From contig JAQFVV010007225.1 of NCBI GenBank assembly GCA_028023455.1, positions 1 through 64,000 of the forward strand: DNA of 64,000 nucleotides. The letters are read 5' to 3'. This document shows, piece after piece, positions 22,031-36,007 of this stretch (position 1 is its first letter; each line of letters opens with the position of its first letter). Below the pieces are notes generated by a model. That model was given only the letters and a program-made list of their open reading frames with translations, made no database searches and was not told the DNA's origin. A program made the position numbers and the translations under genes. The DNA comes from Epiperipatus broadwayi (lineage: Eukaryota > Onychophora > Udeonychophora > Euonychophora > Peripatidae).

Positions 22031-24430
22031 ATTGACTGCACCAAAGTTAAAGAAAGTTAGAGTATATGAGATAGGATTAAATAAAAAAAAAACATTTGAA
22101 AGCAATTTACATTTTACATATTAATTAAAAAGGGATAAAATTAAACAATACATTAGGAGAAATCTTGACAGCAGGATTTGAGATTGATTAGGCTAGCTTT
22201 ACTTATGGCATAAACTACTGACTTATCTTGCATGTTTCTTAGAATTCATTTAAAAAAATAGGCTTGTGTTTTGATGGTTCAAGGGTTCATGCAAGTTCTT
22301 ATGTAACAATAAGCTTTTATTCAGCATTCCAAAATTCTCATGTCAGGCCTTTACTTTATTCTACTGGAGTATGATGGTACAGTGGCCAAAGAAAAAAACC
22401 TCCACAGGTGATGGGCTTTCTATTCAATCATTTTTAAATTTGAAACCACCATGGCTTATCTTAACAACACAGTTCTTCCAATAGCAGCTCATCTCCTGGT
22501 ATTCAAATAGCTCATTTTATACTCCTGCCCAGGTATTTGAAAAATGCTTTTAATTTATTTTTAGTTTAAATCTAACATTCAATCTAAAATCGCATATTTT
22601 CTTTGTTTATTGTTTGAAAATACAATCATTAGATAAATGTCCAAAAATAAATTCCAATCTATTTCCAGATTGGAAATAGATTTGACAAAAAATATATATA
22701 CCAAAAGTACAATCATTAATCTTAATCCCCATTTTATTTTAAGTAAAACACTTAATTGAAAATTCCTTCCCAAGATTAAAATAATATATTTCTACCCCTT
22801 TAATTATTTTGGACAATTAATGGTTGCATCTTCCATTTGGGATTTTATAAAATATATAGTTTAATAGAAAAAACAATTGAAAAATAAAAAGCTTTAAAAT
22901 GATGTATGGTAAAATATTTTTTAAAAAAATCAATATTTTGTTAGTATATTTGCTCCTATAATATATATCTGAGCTGCACCTAAGTATTTTTAATGTGAAG
23001 AAAAGAATTAATAAAAAAGAGTTAATAATAATAAATATTGAAAAGTTAACCTTTATAAATTTTATGCTGCATCTCAAATATATTTATAAGTTATATATAC
23101 ATGACAAAGGAGCAAGAAGGGATATAGGGTTTGAATACAGGTTAGTAGATGACACCATGAAGTTCAATCTTAAGCTAAGATTGACTGCTTCAGTATATAA
23201 GTATGTGCATGTGTGAGTACATAATATTTATTATATAATAAATATATATATTGTTCATATATAAAATAATATTATGTTTTAGTATTAACTTTTGCACATT
23301 TAAAGTTTTTTAATCTGCACTTAGATTTAAATTAATAGTTCAAAATTTTAATGTTTATGTTTGAAACCTTTATTTAATATTATGAATCAATAAATTTAGT
23401 TGGATTTGTTTCATATTTATAAATAAAATTTAAAAAAATTCTAAAAATTAATATTTGAACTTTCCAAATGTAAAAATGTATACAAATGTAAAATACATGA
23501 CACAAACAATGACTTCATGTTTATTGGTTCTTTGCCTTAATGTTATTGTACAAAAAATATTAAAAGGTTTGGTGAATTAATTTCAGTTTTAAAATTAAAC
23601 AAATTATTTCAAAAGTCATAACAGATCGATAAAATACTTATTTAAAATTTTGAATTTATATTTATTAAGTTGTCACTAAAGTTCAGAATAAGTAGTGTTT
23701 AATAGAATATCATAGTCATAATTTAAAATTTTTTAGTATAACATTGCTTGAAGCTTCTTAATTTATATTCTAAAAGTGAAAAATATATTTCAAAAAAATC
23801 TAAGTGGAAATATAGATATGCTTCACTTTTAATAGACATAATAAAAATAATTTGTAAAAATAATTACAAATAATTAAATATATTATGCAATATTTCTTAT
23901 CAACATTTAAAAGATAGAATGGGACATTATTACTTATAATATTTAAAAATTCAATAAATGAACAACTGTCAACTTTGACAGGTTTTTAATCTTATTCTCA
24001 GTAGAAGGTTCAAAAGATTAGTAGTCCATGAAGCATTTTAATACAAGCTTTAAGTGCAAAAGAAAATTGTAAATAAACATAGAATGATGAAAAAAAGATT
24101 TGAAACTGTACCATAACAATCCTATCTGTGGAGAACTATATTATAAATGAAAAAGTTAAAGATTGAAGGTGGTAATAGTAATAATAATGGTAGGAAAGAA
24201 CCAGTGTGCATGTGCCAGATGGATTGGTAATCATATATTTGGTAGGATATATTATCTATTTTTAATAATAAGTGAACCTAAAATGTTCATACTTAAAATA
24301 AATTACATTGAATATAGGCAACCCGATATTCAGTAGATGTTTCTTTCTAAACACAAGATAACTCCACTAATGAGGAATATGACTATATAAGCTATTGAGC
24401 TTAGATTGAAAAGATTGGGTTTCAATTTCA
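21472..24430. other. AT-rich spacer
   Basis: No gene was recognised. It holds one (CA)n(TA)n tract at 21983-22031. The short open frames at 22579-23216 are AT-driven and rich in Ile, Phe, Lys and Leu. Confidence 0.5.
21983..22031. repeat. (CA)n(TA)n compound microsatellite
   Basis: Same compound and polarity as at 2894-2952. Confidence 0.95.
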
Positions 24431-24679
24431 TTCACATAGTTTTGTAGTTAAGTAAATATAAATGGTGGCTGCTGGAAGGATGCATGAGATCCTAAGATCT
24501 AGGTGCAGTGCTCTCAATCCAAGACTCCTCACTGATGAAGGGCACAAGCCAGAAACTAGTCTGGAGATATTGGATGAGTAGGCAATACATAGGGATTTTA
24601 TGCACAAGCCTTCTGGCATCCATTGATTACTCTGGTTGGCACAGGGTGGCACTACTGTATGGAGAATTTTGCCTTGTTT
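24431..24679. other. GC-richer island, unrecognised, next to a foldback element
   Basis: This stretch is clearly less AT-rich than its flanks and is open in overlapping frames on both strands (24508-24744 plus, 24652-24428 minus). Neither frame shows a known domain. It directly abuts the inverted-repeat element at 24680-25131. It may be an old SINE or an exon remnant; the sequence does not decide. Confidence 0.35.
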
Positions 24680-25131
24680 ACATTAAAAGTAAATTTATAA
24701 TTACAAGCTTTTTCATGGTCAAAGAATACAGAAGCCATATTTAAGTGACTATTTAGTTTTGTTTTTACCTGATTATATAATAATTGATGTTTTTTATCCT
24801 TTTTTCCAGAGCACATCTTGATTCACTGATTATGATTTTCTACAAACTCATACAGTCTGGAAAAATATATTAGTTATAACACTTTTAGAATTACTAATTA
24901 GTCTATTTAAATTTGGAGGAACAAAAAAATGCAAAGAATTAATATAATTTAACAGATTATATGAGATTGCAAATGATCATATATTAGGAAATCAAGAAAT
25001 GTTCTGGAAAAAAGGATAAAAACATCAATTATTACATAATCAGATTAAAAGAATCTATAAATAGTCAATTAAATATGGCCTCAGTATACTTTGACTATAA
25101 AAAATGTTGTTATTACAAATTTACTTTTAAT
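24680..25131. mobile_element. MITE-like foldback element 3
   Basis: The left arm (about 24680-24860) and right arm (about 24960-25131) are inverted copies with scattered mismatches and indels. Anchors include ATTAAAAGTAAATTT at the left end, AGCCATATTTAAGTGACTATTTA, and TAATTGATGTTTTTTATCC with CTTTTTTCCAGA near the centre, each found reversed in the right arm. The loop is about 100 AT-rich bases. There is no coding capacity. Confidence 0.78.
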
Positions 25132-25944
25132 ATAAATGATACAAAAATATTAATAGAAGAAAGAAATCATTGAAAGAAGGAAAATTAAAAAAGCAAACAA
25201 GCAACAAATACTGCTATACACTATTCATGGAAAATCATATATTAAACTTCTGTATTAATTTACAGTTGATAAGGATTACAACATAATCGAAAGTACTACA
25301 TGTTAATTAAAATATATATTTTATTATTTTTACTGTTAAAATTATTTTGAATTTACACACACACACACATATATATATATAAAAATATTTTCATGGATTA
25401 TTATTATAATAAAGAATAGTAATGAGAAGTTAATATCTATGTAAACAGAGATAACTTTTTTTAGTGATATTCCCAAGAAACTATCAATTGCTGCAAAATC
25501 GCAATCTTTGAGGGCAAACAAGTTTTCTCATTAACCTATAATCACTCTTTTGTTGAAATATTTTGTTGAAGTAATATATATATGATGCATGGCCATTTTA
25601 ACTTCCCAAAAGTAAATAAATTAATAAATAACGATAGAAAAGTAAAAGAGAAAGAACTGCTTCAAAAATGTATGTTGTGATGATCATATAAACCAATCTG
25701 TGAATCATAAGTATGACAAAATATAGAAAATATGATAATGTATTTTTCTATTTACATGATATTTTACAATGTTGTCTTGCAGTTTTTTCTGAGAAATCTT
25801 TAAGAAATATTCAGTAAATAACAAATATATTATGACTTGATCTAATTGAAGAATGCTGGTTCAATAAAAAATGTGTGTTGGAAATCATTTATATTTTTTA
25901 GATATCTTAATTATTTGTTTCCAAAATGTGCAGTTGTGTAATAA

Positions 25945-25948
<4 letters not shown>
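25132..25948. other. AT-rich spacer with one (CA)n(TA)n tract
   Basis: No gene was seen. The compound microsatellite is at 25356-25381. Confidence 0.5.
25356..25381. repeat. (CA)n(TA)n compound microsatellite
   Basis: Short version of the compound seen at four other sites, same polarity. Confidence 0.9.

Positions 25949-26013
<65 letters not shown>
25949..26013. repeat. (TA)n microsatellite
   Basis: About 32 TA units. Confidence 0.95.
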
Positions 26014-26015
<2 letters not shown>

Positions 26016-26194
26016 TTTATATATTTTAATATAATTCAAAATATTGTTTTACTATGAGATGATGATGACCACTACACAAAAATTATTTGCAATACTTGGT
26101 TAAATAATGTAGAACATATGCTACTTCTGATGAAATGGACATGGAATAAATTTGCAGAGTAGGCTATATTACATATAAAAGAATTAACACATTA

Positions 26195-26315
26195 TAACCT
26201 ATTTGACATGCTATTATTAACAGTTGAATGTATTGGGAATATTTAAAGTTAATTTTTTCTGAAGACATTCAATACACATATTAGATGATGGAAATAGTCG
26301 AATATAAAAATACAA
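26195..26315 (+). mobile_element. Solo 3' tail of the Penelope-like element
   Basis: It matches the terminal block of the PLE copy at about 6945-7065, including TATTAACAGTTG, GGAATATTTAAA, AAGACATTCAATAC and GATGATGGAAATAG. No tRNA-like boxes or coding sequence lie upstream, so it is a strongly 5'-truncated insertion. It shows that the tail is mobile on its own. Confidence 0.8.
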
Positions 26316-28663
26316 ATAACATCAATAGTTTATTCAGACAGTATGATAATTGTGAGACAAGATATAATGTTCTTTTTCCTAAATATGCTTACATTATAAA
26401 CTCTATCATATAAATTAATTTATTTTTTTTACAATTGATTATAATTTAATGGTAATCATTGTTTTAATAGTCCATTCCTCTAGTATTTTTAAAATTTTTG
26501 TTTACAAGCATTGTGGAAAACAATAGTAGTTATTTGTAAAATGTATAATATTTATTTTGATTAATTTTGAAACATTAATCATTCAATTACTTTTTTTATA
26601 ATACAAATCATTAATTTCTCAAGCTTACATGCTGTAAAGAAATTTCCTGGCCTTTACTACATCCTGTTATAAAATGACATTTGACTGACCATCACAAATG
26701 CAATATATTTCTTCATTTCATTAGCTCCATAGCATAGTTACATACTATAACGATCCGGAGAATATGAGACTTAACATAATCTGCACTACAGGGCGCCACT
26801 AGGCATTTGAACCTAGAAAATTTATAAAGTAGGCAGATATGTAAGTAAAAAAAAATATTTTTTTTATTTTTTTGATTCCAGTTGTTAGCCCATTGTCAGT
26901 AGCTCATGGAGATGCAGAGATAAGAAATAATTTGTTTAGTTTGTATATATAAAAAAATAAAAGCCACTGCCAGTAATTAACAAACAAACATTTATTAACT
27001 CATGTATAAATAAATTTTGAGGAATACATTTAACATTTTAGATTAACTTTTAAATTTAAATAGATTGCAATAATGAGTTTAATATTTATTTAGTGGGTCA
27101 GTATGAATAGACTACATAGATCTGCATTTGAAAAGAAAATATTCTTTCCCTTATTTAACCTTAGGCCAAAAGTTCACAGTCAAATATCCATCTGATACAT
27201 TTATGTATTCAATGTAGCATGAAAATACAACAGCACATATATACTATACTGTCAGGAATGGACATCTGAACAGTATAGTTAGAGAAGACATTGATTCTTG
27301 ACCAATACAGGAATGTTACATCTGTATGGCAAGAAGAACAATAAAATAAAAACTCCATAGGAAGGGACCATGGTCCTTTTTGCCGACTTACAATCCCATT
27401 TATAGGCAAAGGGTTTGTGCTGCATATACAGTGATTCTGCATGTAGCAAAACTCATACTACATCTACTAATTATATATCCAATCCATTGACCTAATTCAA
27501 CTACGAAACGAATAACCTAAGATTACCCTCCCTTAATATAACTTTACAAAACTATATAGCCATTCATGCCCGACTTAAATTTAACATTTAGATACATTCA
27601 CACAGATGAATTTTATAAAATTTGTTTTATAATGTTGAGTATAGATCGTTTGCATAGATTCCATGGTTAAAAACATTTCAAATTAAACACAACCGATCAA
27701 AATACAAAGTCAATTGCAGAGGGAATACAAGAAACCCAATAGCATTCATCATAAGATGCTGCATTGACATCAATGACCTATATATTCTAACGAAATGTGA
27801 AAACCACAACATAATCAACCGCTAACAAATCCATGCAACGTCCATATCCAACTCAAATTTCCTCATTTATAATTTAAATAATAAATATTAATACAAATAA
27901 AATAATAAAATGGAAATGATTTTTTAGCAACCAAATATGTAAAAATTAAACATTTATAATTAATTTTAAACATAAGTCAGAGAAAAGCTCTTTTTTTTTT
28001 AAATTTAGATTAACTGATCAAATCTTTAAAGTTCTTAATTATTTCAGATTTTAAAATCATTCAGTTCAATTGCTTATGGTAGAATCCAGGTTCCTGTTGG
28101 CAATTCCCATGAAGGCTTTCATGGAAGACCGGTCTGATATTCTGGAGGTAGCCTTAGCTGGTTACATTATGGTATCACAGACTTTTCATTTTTAAAATAA
28201 GTGAGAGAGAATGATATGTGCATCCCATCGCCCTTCTCACAAAATCAAGCTGGAAACTGACTGGAACTCAATATTTTTCTTTTTATAGTAAATCTCCAGA
28301 TTGAATGAACAAAGACGTCACTAATCCAAATTTTCGTTAAAGTCTGAGAGGCTTGGTACTTCCATTGGTCAAGCTAAATTCTCTTTATTCTCTTATCTAA
28401 TTTTCATATGACTTTTTAATTACACAAGAGCCCCAAGGCTAGCTTGCTTTTCAATTAATAAGCAATCATTTCCATTTACAGATTACAGGAATTAATTAAT
28501 ACCTGCTTTTATTTTTACTTATGTTATTTCTTTATTAAAATATTTTTATATTTAAATCTTGTATTTTTTTTATAAAAAAGTATGTTCAAATACCTTTTTT
28601 TATTTATAAAAAAAATATTTTTAAAGTTTTGCATCTGTGCTAATATATATATATATATATATA
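26316..28663. other. AT-rich spacer
   Basis: No gene was recognised. The parts at 26740-26830 (B-box-like AGGTTCAAATGCC on the minus strand, then GTGGCGCCCTG) and 28080-28180 are richer in GC and may be old SINE pieces. The minus frame at 27442-27209 is 77 codons without a domain. Confidence 0.45.
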
Positions 28664-28679
28664 TAAAAAATTAAATGCT

Positions 28680-28720
<41 letters not shown>

Positions 28721-28752
28721 CAAACATTTTAATTTTAGCATTTAGTTTTTTT
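28664..28752. repeat. Palindrome around a (TA)n core
   Basis: The left arm AATTAAATGCTAAAATTAAAA (about 28665-28690) is the inverted form of 28727-28752. The centre is (TA)n with a few extra bases, giving a hairpin similar in plan to those at 18729 and 57003. Confidence 0.9.
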
Positions 28753-30518
<1,766 letters not shown>

Positions 30519-30569
30519 ATTTTATACATTATTTTAAGATACTATATTTATTTGTAAGACATTTATTTT

Positions 30570-31040
30570 ATATAGCACTATGTTTTTATAAATTGTAATA
30601 TTAATAAGCCAATAAGCTAATACACATGAGCTTTGTAGATTTAACTATAAATTAGTACTCTCACTTTCCAAAGCATATGTGCATTAGCTTATTGGCTTAT
30701 TAATATTACAGTTTATAAAAACATAGCGCTATATAAAATAAAGGTCTTATTTATATATGTTTAATTTAATAAGAATGACATATTGTAAATTCGAGAATTT
30801 TCACAAGCATCATTCATTCAGGCATAGTAAAAAGTAATTTAAAGTGATTGATTAACATCTTCATGCTCTCATTTCCAAATACTTTAGATTTGCCCATACA
30901 TAAAAGTTTGGGGCGAAAATATAAATGGATTCATTCTATCTTTTCACAAAGACTTTATCTTGTGTTTGGAAAGTGAGAGCATTTATAGTTAAATCTACAA
31001 AGCATATGTGCATTAGCTTATTAATATCATATTTATATAA
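30570..31040. mobile_element. Nested inverted-repeat element next to the ATT array
   Basis: 30575-30640 (core TAATATTAATAAGCCAATAAGC) is the inverted form of 30672-30735, giving a hairpin of about 65-base arms. A second pairing overlaps it: 30632-30670 (GCTTTGTAGATTTAACTATA, then CTCTCACTTTCC) is the inverted form of 30968-31008, which is followed by another copy of the CATATGTGCATTAGCTTATT block. The unit thus carries three copies of the CATTAGCTTATT end, one reversed. It looks like a foldback transposon with an internal duplication. It has no coding capacity. Confidence 0.75.
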
Positions 31041-33514
31041 TTTTCTTTAAATCTTTTGGATGCTATATTTATTAGTTATTCTCCCAACAACAGAAAACCA
31101 GCTTACTGTCATTTGGAATACCACATGGCTGACAGTATAATGAATAATATTATTCATTTCAATATAGATCCATAAAAAGTAAAACATCTTTAAGTAATAT
31201 ATTGCAGAATAATTACTTATCAATATTTCTCCCTAGTCAGATATTGAAGGAGTTGAGCTTACTTACTAAGTTAACCAATAACTGGTTAAGATGTTTTTGA
31301 GTTTTTTACTTTCTTTACCCACACATACATTTGCACACACAGACATATATACATATATATTTAAAAATAGAAGTGAATTTTTATTAACCATAACGTAATT
31401 TTAAGAGTATCAAATAATTCATTTTTTTTCTATAGAAATAATTTTACAAACGTATAATTTATTTTCTTATAAATTATAATTCCGATTTCAACAAATTTAA
31501 TGAAGTTGGATACGTCTCTTAATAATATACTCCAATATTTTTACACAAAATCATTTTGTTACATTCTTATATAATCGACAAAAAATCATTTCTATTATTA
31601 ATTTCTCATCCAAATTATACAACAAATGATTTACTGTCTTAGTTTCGTGACGTCAATCAATGTAGTTTTTGCCAACCCACTATCAATCAATGTTTAGAGG
31701 TAGTCAAATATAACTCAATAATGGATATGTATTTTTTTTTTTTTCATTCACTCATATTATTTTTCATTGCTTTTAAATCTTGACAGAATTTCAACCAATT
31801 GTTCAAAATCAGTGATTAGTTAAGGTGAAGAACATTTTTAGTTTTGAACGATATTTAATGAAATTTATTTCGTTCGATAACAATTTTCGATTTTCACATA
31901 TTTCTGGTTAAATATTTGATTTGGTTTACGATTTAATAACAATTGCTGTTAACATTTGAAAAAACTCTTGCAAAGCTAAAATATTTAACTTCGTGTGTGT
32001 GTACAGATATATACACACAAACTAAACTATTCATATAGATAAGTTTTTGAAACAAAGAAACATGGTGTAAAGATATACTTTACTAAACTGACCAGATTAA
32101 TGTATGCCAGTAATAAATTCAAACATTAAAACATTTATCCCAATACAAGAATGTTTTATAAATATTGATACATTTGTGGGGGAATGATTAATAAGTTGAT
32201 TTAACATAAAATTTATAATTTTTTTTAATCCAAGGTATTTTCGGATTGAAAGTATTCATGCATGATAAAATTTTTTGGAAGGAAATTGTCTTACATTTAA
32301 TAAGAAAATATAATCAGAAAACAATACTAAAATATATTTATAAAGCTCTCTACAAATAATATACTTTTAGATTTACCAGATAAACATTTAAAAGGGATAA
32401 TGTATAAACAATGAGCTTTTCCAAAAATACAGTTGAAAAGATTAATCGAAACTTTAAAGCATTTCTTTTTTCTTTTGGGCTTCAATTGAAAAATCATCAC
32501 AATTCTAAAATAACCTAAAGTGAATTTAATAATGTGCTTGAAATATCTAATGGATGAAATTTAAAAGAGAAAAAAAACCCAAATATCTAATAGTTAAGTG
32601 CTTAATTAATACATTTGCATTTGATGTCAATAATTTTGTACTGAAATTCAGAATAGATAAACTCTTTTTTTCTGTTTATTCTATACATTCCAGTTACTTG
32701 AATATAAACGGTTAATGATTAAATAGTTAGACTTAATAACTGATGCTCCTTATGTTTTTTATCTTTGGATTATATTTTAAAAATTAAAAAAGACATTAGC
32801 ATTTGTAACTTTTATGTTTCATTAAAATTTATAAATAGTCAAATACATCTCTTCTTTCTAAGATAATGCTTTTGATAAAAGAGTAGCTTAAATAAAGTAT
32901 TTTTATCTCAGAGTAGACAACAATTTATAATTGATTGTTGCCTTGAAAACATCACTGTTGTAAATTTAAACCAGATTTAAAAAAAAAAAAGAAATTCCAA
33001 TTACTAAATGTTTCATCACTTATTTGTCTATTACACAAACATCAACTGGGTCATAAATAAATATTGTAAAAATGATTGTAAAGGTACTGTAAATACTGAT
33101 ATATAACTGTCAAAGTTCTACCAATAGAAAAAACAGCAATATAAAATTGCAAAAATAAAAGTCAGAACATTTTTAGAGTAATATATTTTTTAAAAAGTTC
33201 TCCCAGATAGGAGAAAGTTTACATGTGTCATGACTATTGATACAATTTAGTGGAACTTTAACATTATTATAAACTATTGTTTACAGCACCTCTACAACCA
33301 TTTGTAAAATAATCTACTTATTACTCATTTCATGGCTTGTAGAACCAAATAGAAACATTGATATATTAATTGTAAAAATCATATACGGAAGCACCCATAA
33401 AGTATATTATTTATGTTTGTAAGCTGTAAAAATTTTGTATCAATATATGTATAAATAACGATAACTATTATATGTCCCTATATTTAAATAATATAATAAT
33501 TCAAATAAATCTAT
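31041..33514. other. AT-rich spacer
   Basis: No gene or repeat recognised. Confidence 0.5.
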
Positions 33515-33980
33515 TTAACACAGAATCCAAATTTTAATATATATATTCTTTACTGGAAGTACTTTCGATTGTAACACTGACAATCTTTATCAACCTTAAA
33601 TTAGTACAAATTTACACAAAATAAATTTTTTTATATTATCCATTAGTCAATTTATTCAAATTTCCCACAATTCTGTTGTTTTTATATTAGCCAATTGTCT
33701 ATTCATTAAACCCTCTCTATTTCTAGATATTGTCATTGCTTCCTTAATTTTTCATTTTTCTATACATCGTTCAATTTGAATAATTTTCACATCTCCATTA
33801 TCAAACTTAAAAACATAATTACATGTTTAATTATGATCAAAAATAATTAATGGAGTATTCATACATATTGATGTTTCATTTTTTTTTGTATACATTTATA
33901 CAATATCTTATGATCATTATATCATTTTTGGAATGTACACTTTGGTTCACCTATATATTTCATTCCACAACCACATACCA
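33515..33980 (-). pseudogene. PLE GIY-YIG endonuclease and 3' tail, third lineage, copy 1
   Basis: On the minus strand, after a (TA)n run, the frame reads CGCGMKYIGEP, the cysteine pair and YIGE core of the Penelope GIY-YIG domain. Downstream blocks VFKFDNGDVKIIQIE and IKEAMTISRNREG match the same family. A non-coding tail with AAAGATTGTCAGTGTTACAA then TCGAAAGTACTTCCAGTAAA ends near 33515. The whole piece is a close relative of 49232-49715, in inverted orientation, and both start at the same point after a TA run. Stops and frameshifts make it dead. Confidence 0.82.
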
Positions 33981-33999
33981 ATATATATATATATATATT
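33981..33999. repeat. (TA)n run at the PLE/LINE junction
   Basis: A short TA run separates the PLE fragment from the inverted LINE segment, probably the insertion target of one of them. Confidence 0.85.
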
Positions 34000-34090
34000 G
34001 TTTTTAAAAGTGTATCAGTTATTTTCATATTAATTTCATTCAAATCTGAATCATGTTCAAAATCTCCTAACACTTGAAACCTATTTGTAT
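33998..34090 (-). mobile_element. Inverted 5' segment of LINE copy 1
   Basis: The minus strand of this segment matches plus-strand 50625-50709 in LINE copy 2, with shared blocks GATTCAGATTTGAAT and AAATAACTGATACACTTTTA (one or two differences). In element coordinates it ends exactly where the forward part at about 34098 begins. Such a contiguous but reversed 5' piece is the mark of twin priming during target-primed reverse transcription. Confidence 0.82.
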
Positions 34091-34293
34091 GTTATAATTT
34101 ACTGCAACAAACATAGCTGGTAGAAAAAAGCAGCAATTGACTAATAAAAATTCTACTGAGACTAGAGAATTTATGAAGAAAAGAAGGAATATGAAGATAT
34201 ACAAAAATGATGTATTAAAAAGAATTGAATATCTCGAATTTTGTAAAATGGTACGGAAAAGAGTTGAAAATGATATAAGAAAGTATCAACTGT

Positions 34294-34779
34294 GAAATAG
34301 CAAGGAAAGCTGTAGAAGAAAATAAAAGTCTCAAAAATGTTAAACAACATTTTGGTATTGGTAGGAAATTTATATCTGCAATAAGAAAAAAAGATGGAAT
34401 TATTACTAAAAAGAGAGATGACATCATGAAATTGGTAGAAGATTTTTATCAAGAATTATATAGTAATAAAGAACAAGTACCTCCTATATCTATTACATCT
34501 TCCAAATTGCCCAGAATTTTAAATGAAGAAATGAGACATGCAATTAAGTATATAAAAAAAGGAAAGGCTCCAGGAAATGATGGAATTATAATTGATATAT
34601 TAAAAGAAGCAGGTGAAGAAATAGAAACAATTTTAGCAAAGTTATATACCAAATGTCTAAATGATGAAGATGTAACGGAAGATTGGAAGAATGCTGTAAT
34701 AATATTAATATTTAAAAAAGGTGATAAAGAAGATATTAGAAATTACAAACCTATCAGCCTTCTATCAGTTTTATATTAA
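34294..34779 (+). pseudogene. LINE reverse transcriptase, N-terminal (fingers) part
   Basis: The frame before the first methionine at 34426 is also open back to about 34294. It includes the linker block [16 protein letters not shown]. It goes on through GKAPGNDGI (RT motif 1/2 region, the KAPG-x-DG signature of LINE RTs), [19 protein letters not shown] and [12 protein letters not shown] (RPISLL-like block with K for R). After the last block the frame is lost and translation shifts by one base to the frame that starts at 34721. The shift shows that this copy is dead despite its good preservation. Confidence 0.9.
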
Positions 34780-35161
34780 AATTTTTACCAAGATAATTAC
34801 AACTCGTCTACAGAGAACATTGGATTTCCACCAACCAAGAGAACAAGCTGGATTTAAAAGTGGTTTTAGTACAATAGATCATATCCAGGTATTAAGAGAA
34901 GTCATAGAAAAGACAAACAGATATGAGTTGTCATTATGTTTTGGATTTGTCGATTATGAAAAGGCATTCGATTCTATACACATTTCTTCAGTGATTAAAG
35001 CATTGGATCATCAAGGTATAGATCCAGGATAATGTCATATTTTAAAGAATATTTATAAAAATGCAACAGCAACAATTAGATTACATAATGATACTGGAAA
35101 AATCAACATTGAGAAAGGTGTAAGACAAGGTGACTCCATATCTCCAAAACTCTTTACAGCA
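34765..35161 (+). pseudogene. LINE reverse transcriptase, palm with motifs A and B
   Basis: In the shifted frame the sequence reads KIFTKIITTRLQ, then EQAGFKSGFSTIDHIQ (the Q-x-GF-x-x-G-x-ST block before motif A). Motif A is FVDYEKAFDSI with the catalytic aspartate. A TAA stop at 35030-35032 interrupts it, and the same frame goes on beyond it with EKGVRQGDSISPKLF, which is motif B (GVRQGD-x-x-SP-x-LF). All of this belongs to one RT gene. Confidence 0.92.
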
Positions 35162-36007
35162 ATGCTGCAAGAAGTATTTTGTGGATTAAAATGGGAAACT
35201 AAAGGAGTGAAAGTAAATGGAGAGTATTTAAGTCATTTAGATTTTGCAGATGATGTAGTTGTTTTTGCAAATAATGCTTCAGAGCTGCAGGAAATGTTGC
35301 AGGAGTTAGCAGATGAAAGTAGAAAAGTAGGACTAAAGATAAATGTTAAAAAGACTAAAGTAATGTTTAATCGATTTGCTCAAAATATGAAAATAAAGAT
35401 TGATTATGAAGAATTAGAAAAAGTTAACAGTTACAAATACCTTGGTCAGATTATTAATACAGATGGAAACATAATGGAACAAATTAATCATAGAATTAAA
35501 CTTGGTTGGAGTGCTTTTGGTAGAAATAACTTGATACTAAAAGGAAATATGCCTATGTGTTTGAAAAGGATGGTTTTTAACAAATGTGTTTTACCAGTTC
35601 TTACTTATGGATCTGAGACTTGGACACTTAATAGAAGAGCAATACAGAGACTTCAGACCACTCAAAGAAGTATGGAGAGATGTATGTTGGGAGTAACAAG
35701 AAGAGATCGAAAACGCAATGTATGGGTAAGACAACAAACAGGTGTTACTGCCCTTATTGAAAAAATTAAAAGATTGAAATGGAGTTGGGCTGGACATATT
35801 GCTAGAAGAGATGATAATAGATGGACAATTGAAATTTTAAACTGGATTCCAAGAGATTGCAAAAGACCCAGAAAGAGACCACATGTGAGATGGATGGATG
35901 AAATAAGAAAATGTGCAGGGGTGTTGTGGAGAAGAGAAGCTAAAGATCAGAGAAGATGGATTAAACTTGGAGAGACCTTCATCCTGCAGTGGATTGATAA
36001 TGGTTGA
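35162..36007 (+). CDS. LINE RT motif C to C-terminal domain (281 codons, open)
   Basis: This is the longest intact frame in the window. It begins inside the RT between motifs B and C, so its methionine is internal and not a true start. Motif C is LDFADDVVVFA near residues 23-33 with the AD-D catalytic pair. The thumb has KTKVMFN and YKYLGQIIN. The C-terminal part has the YGSETW block, MLGVTRRDRKRN and a W-x-x-GHIARR-x-DNRW stretch, then a basic GRP-like segment and WI-x-LGETF at the end. This layout is common in RTE-like elements of invertebrates. The stop is TGA at 36005-36007, at once followed by TGA repeats. The intact frame suggests the copy is fairly young, but upstream breaks make it inactive. 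Confidence 0.93.
   Translation: MLQEVFCGLKWETKGVKVNGEYLSHLDFADDVVVFANNASELQEMLQELADESRKVGLKINVKKTKVMFNRFAQNMKIKIDYEELEKVNSYKYLGQIINTDGNIMEQINHRIKLGWSAFGRNNLILKGNMPMCLKRMVFNKCVLPVLTYGSETWTLNRRAIQRLQTTQRSMERCMLGVTRRDRKRNVWVRQQTGVTALIEKIKRLKWSWAGHIARRDDNRWTIEILNWIPRDCKRPRKRPHVRWMDEIRKCAGVLWRREAKDQRRWIKLGETFILQWIDNG

Noticed and set aside
22817-23077. 86-codon hydrophobic minus frame
   Set aside because: Composition is as expected from AT-rich chance translation.
26740-26830. tRNA-like piece with AGGTTCAAATGCC
   Set aside because: Only a B box is present. It may be an old SINE, but one box is not enough.
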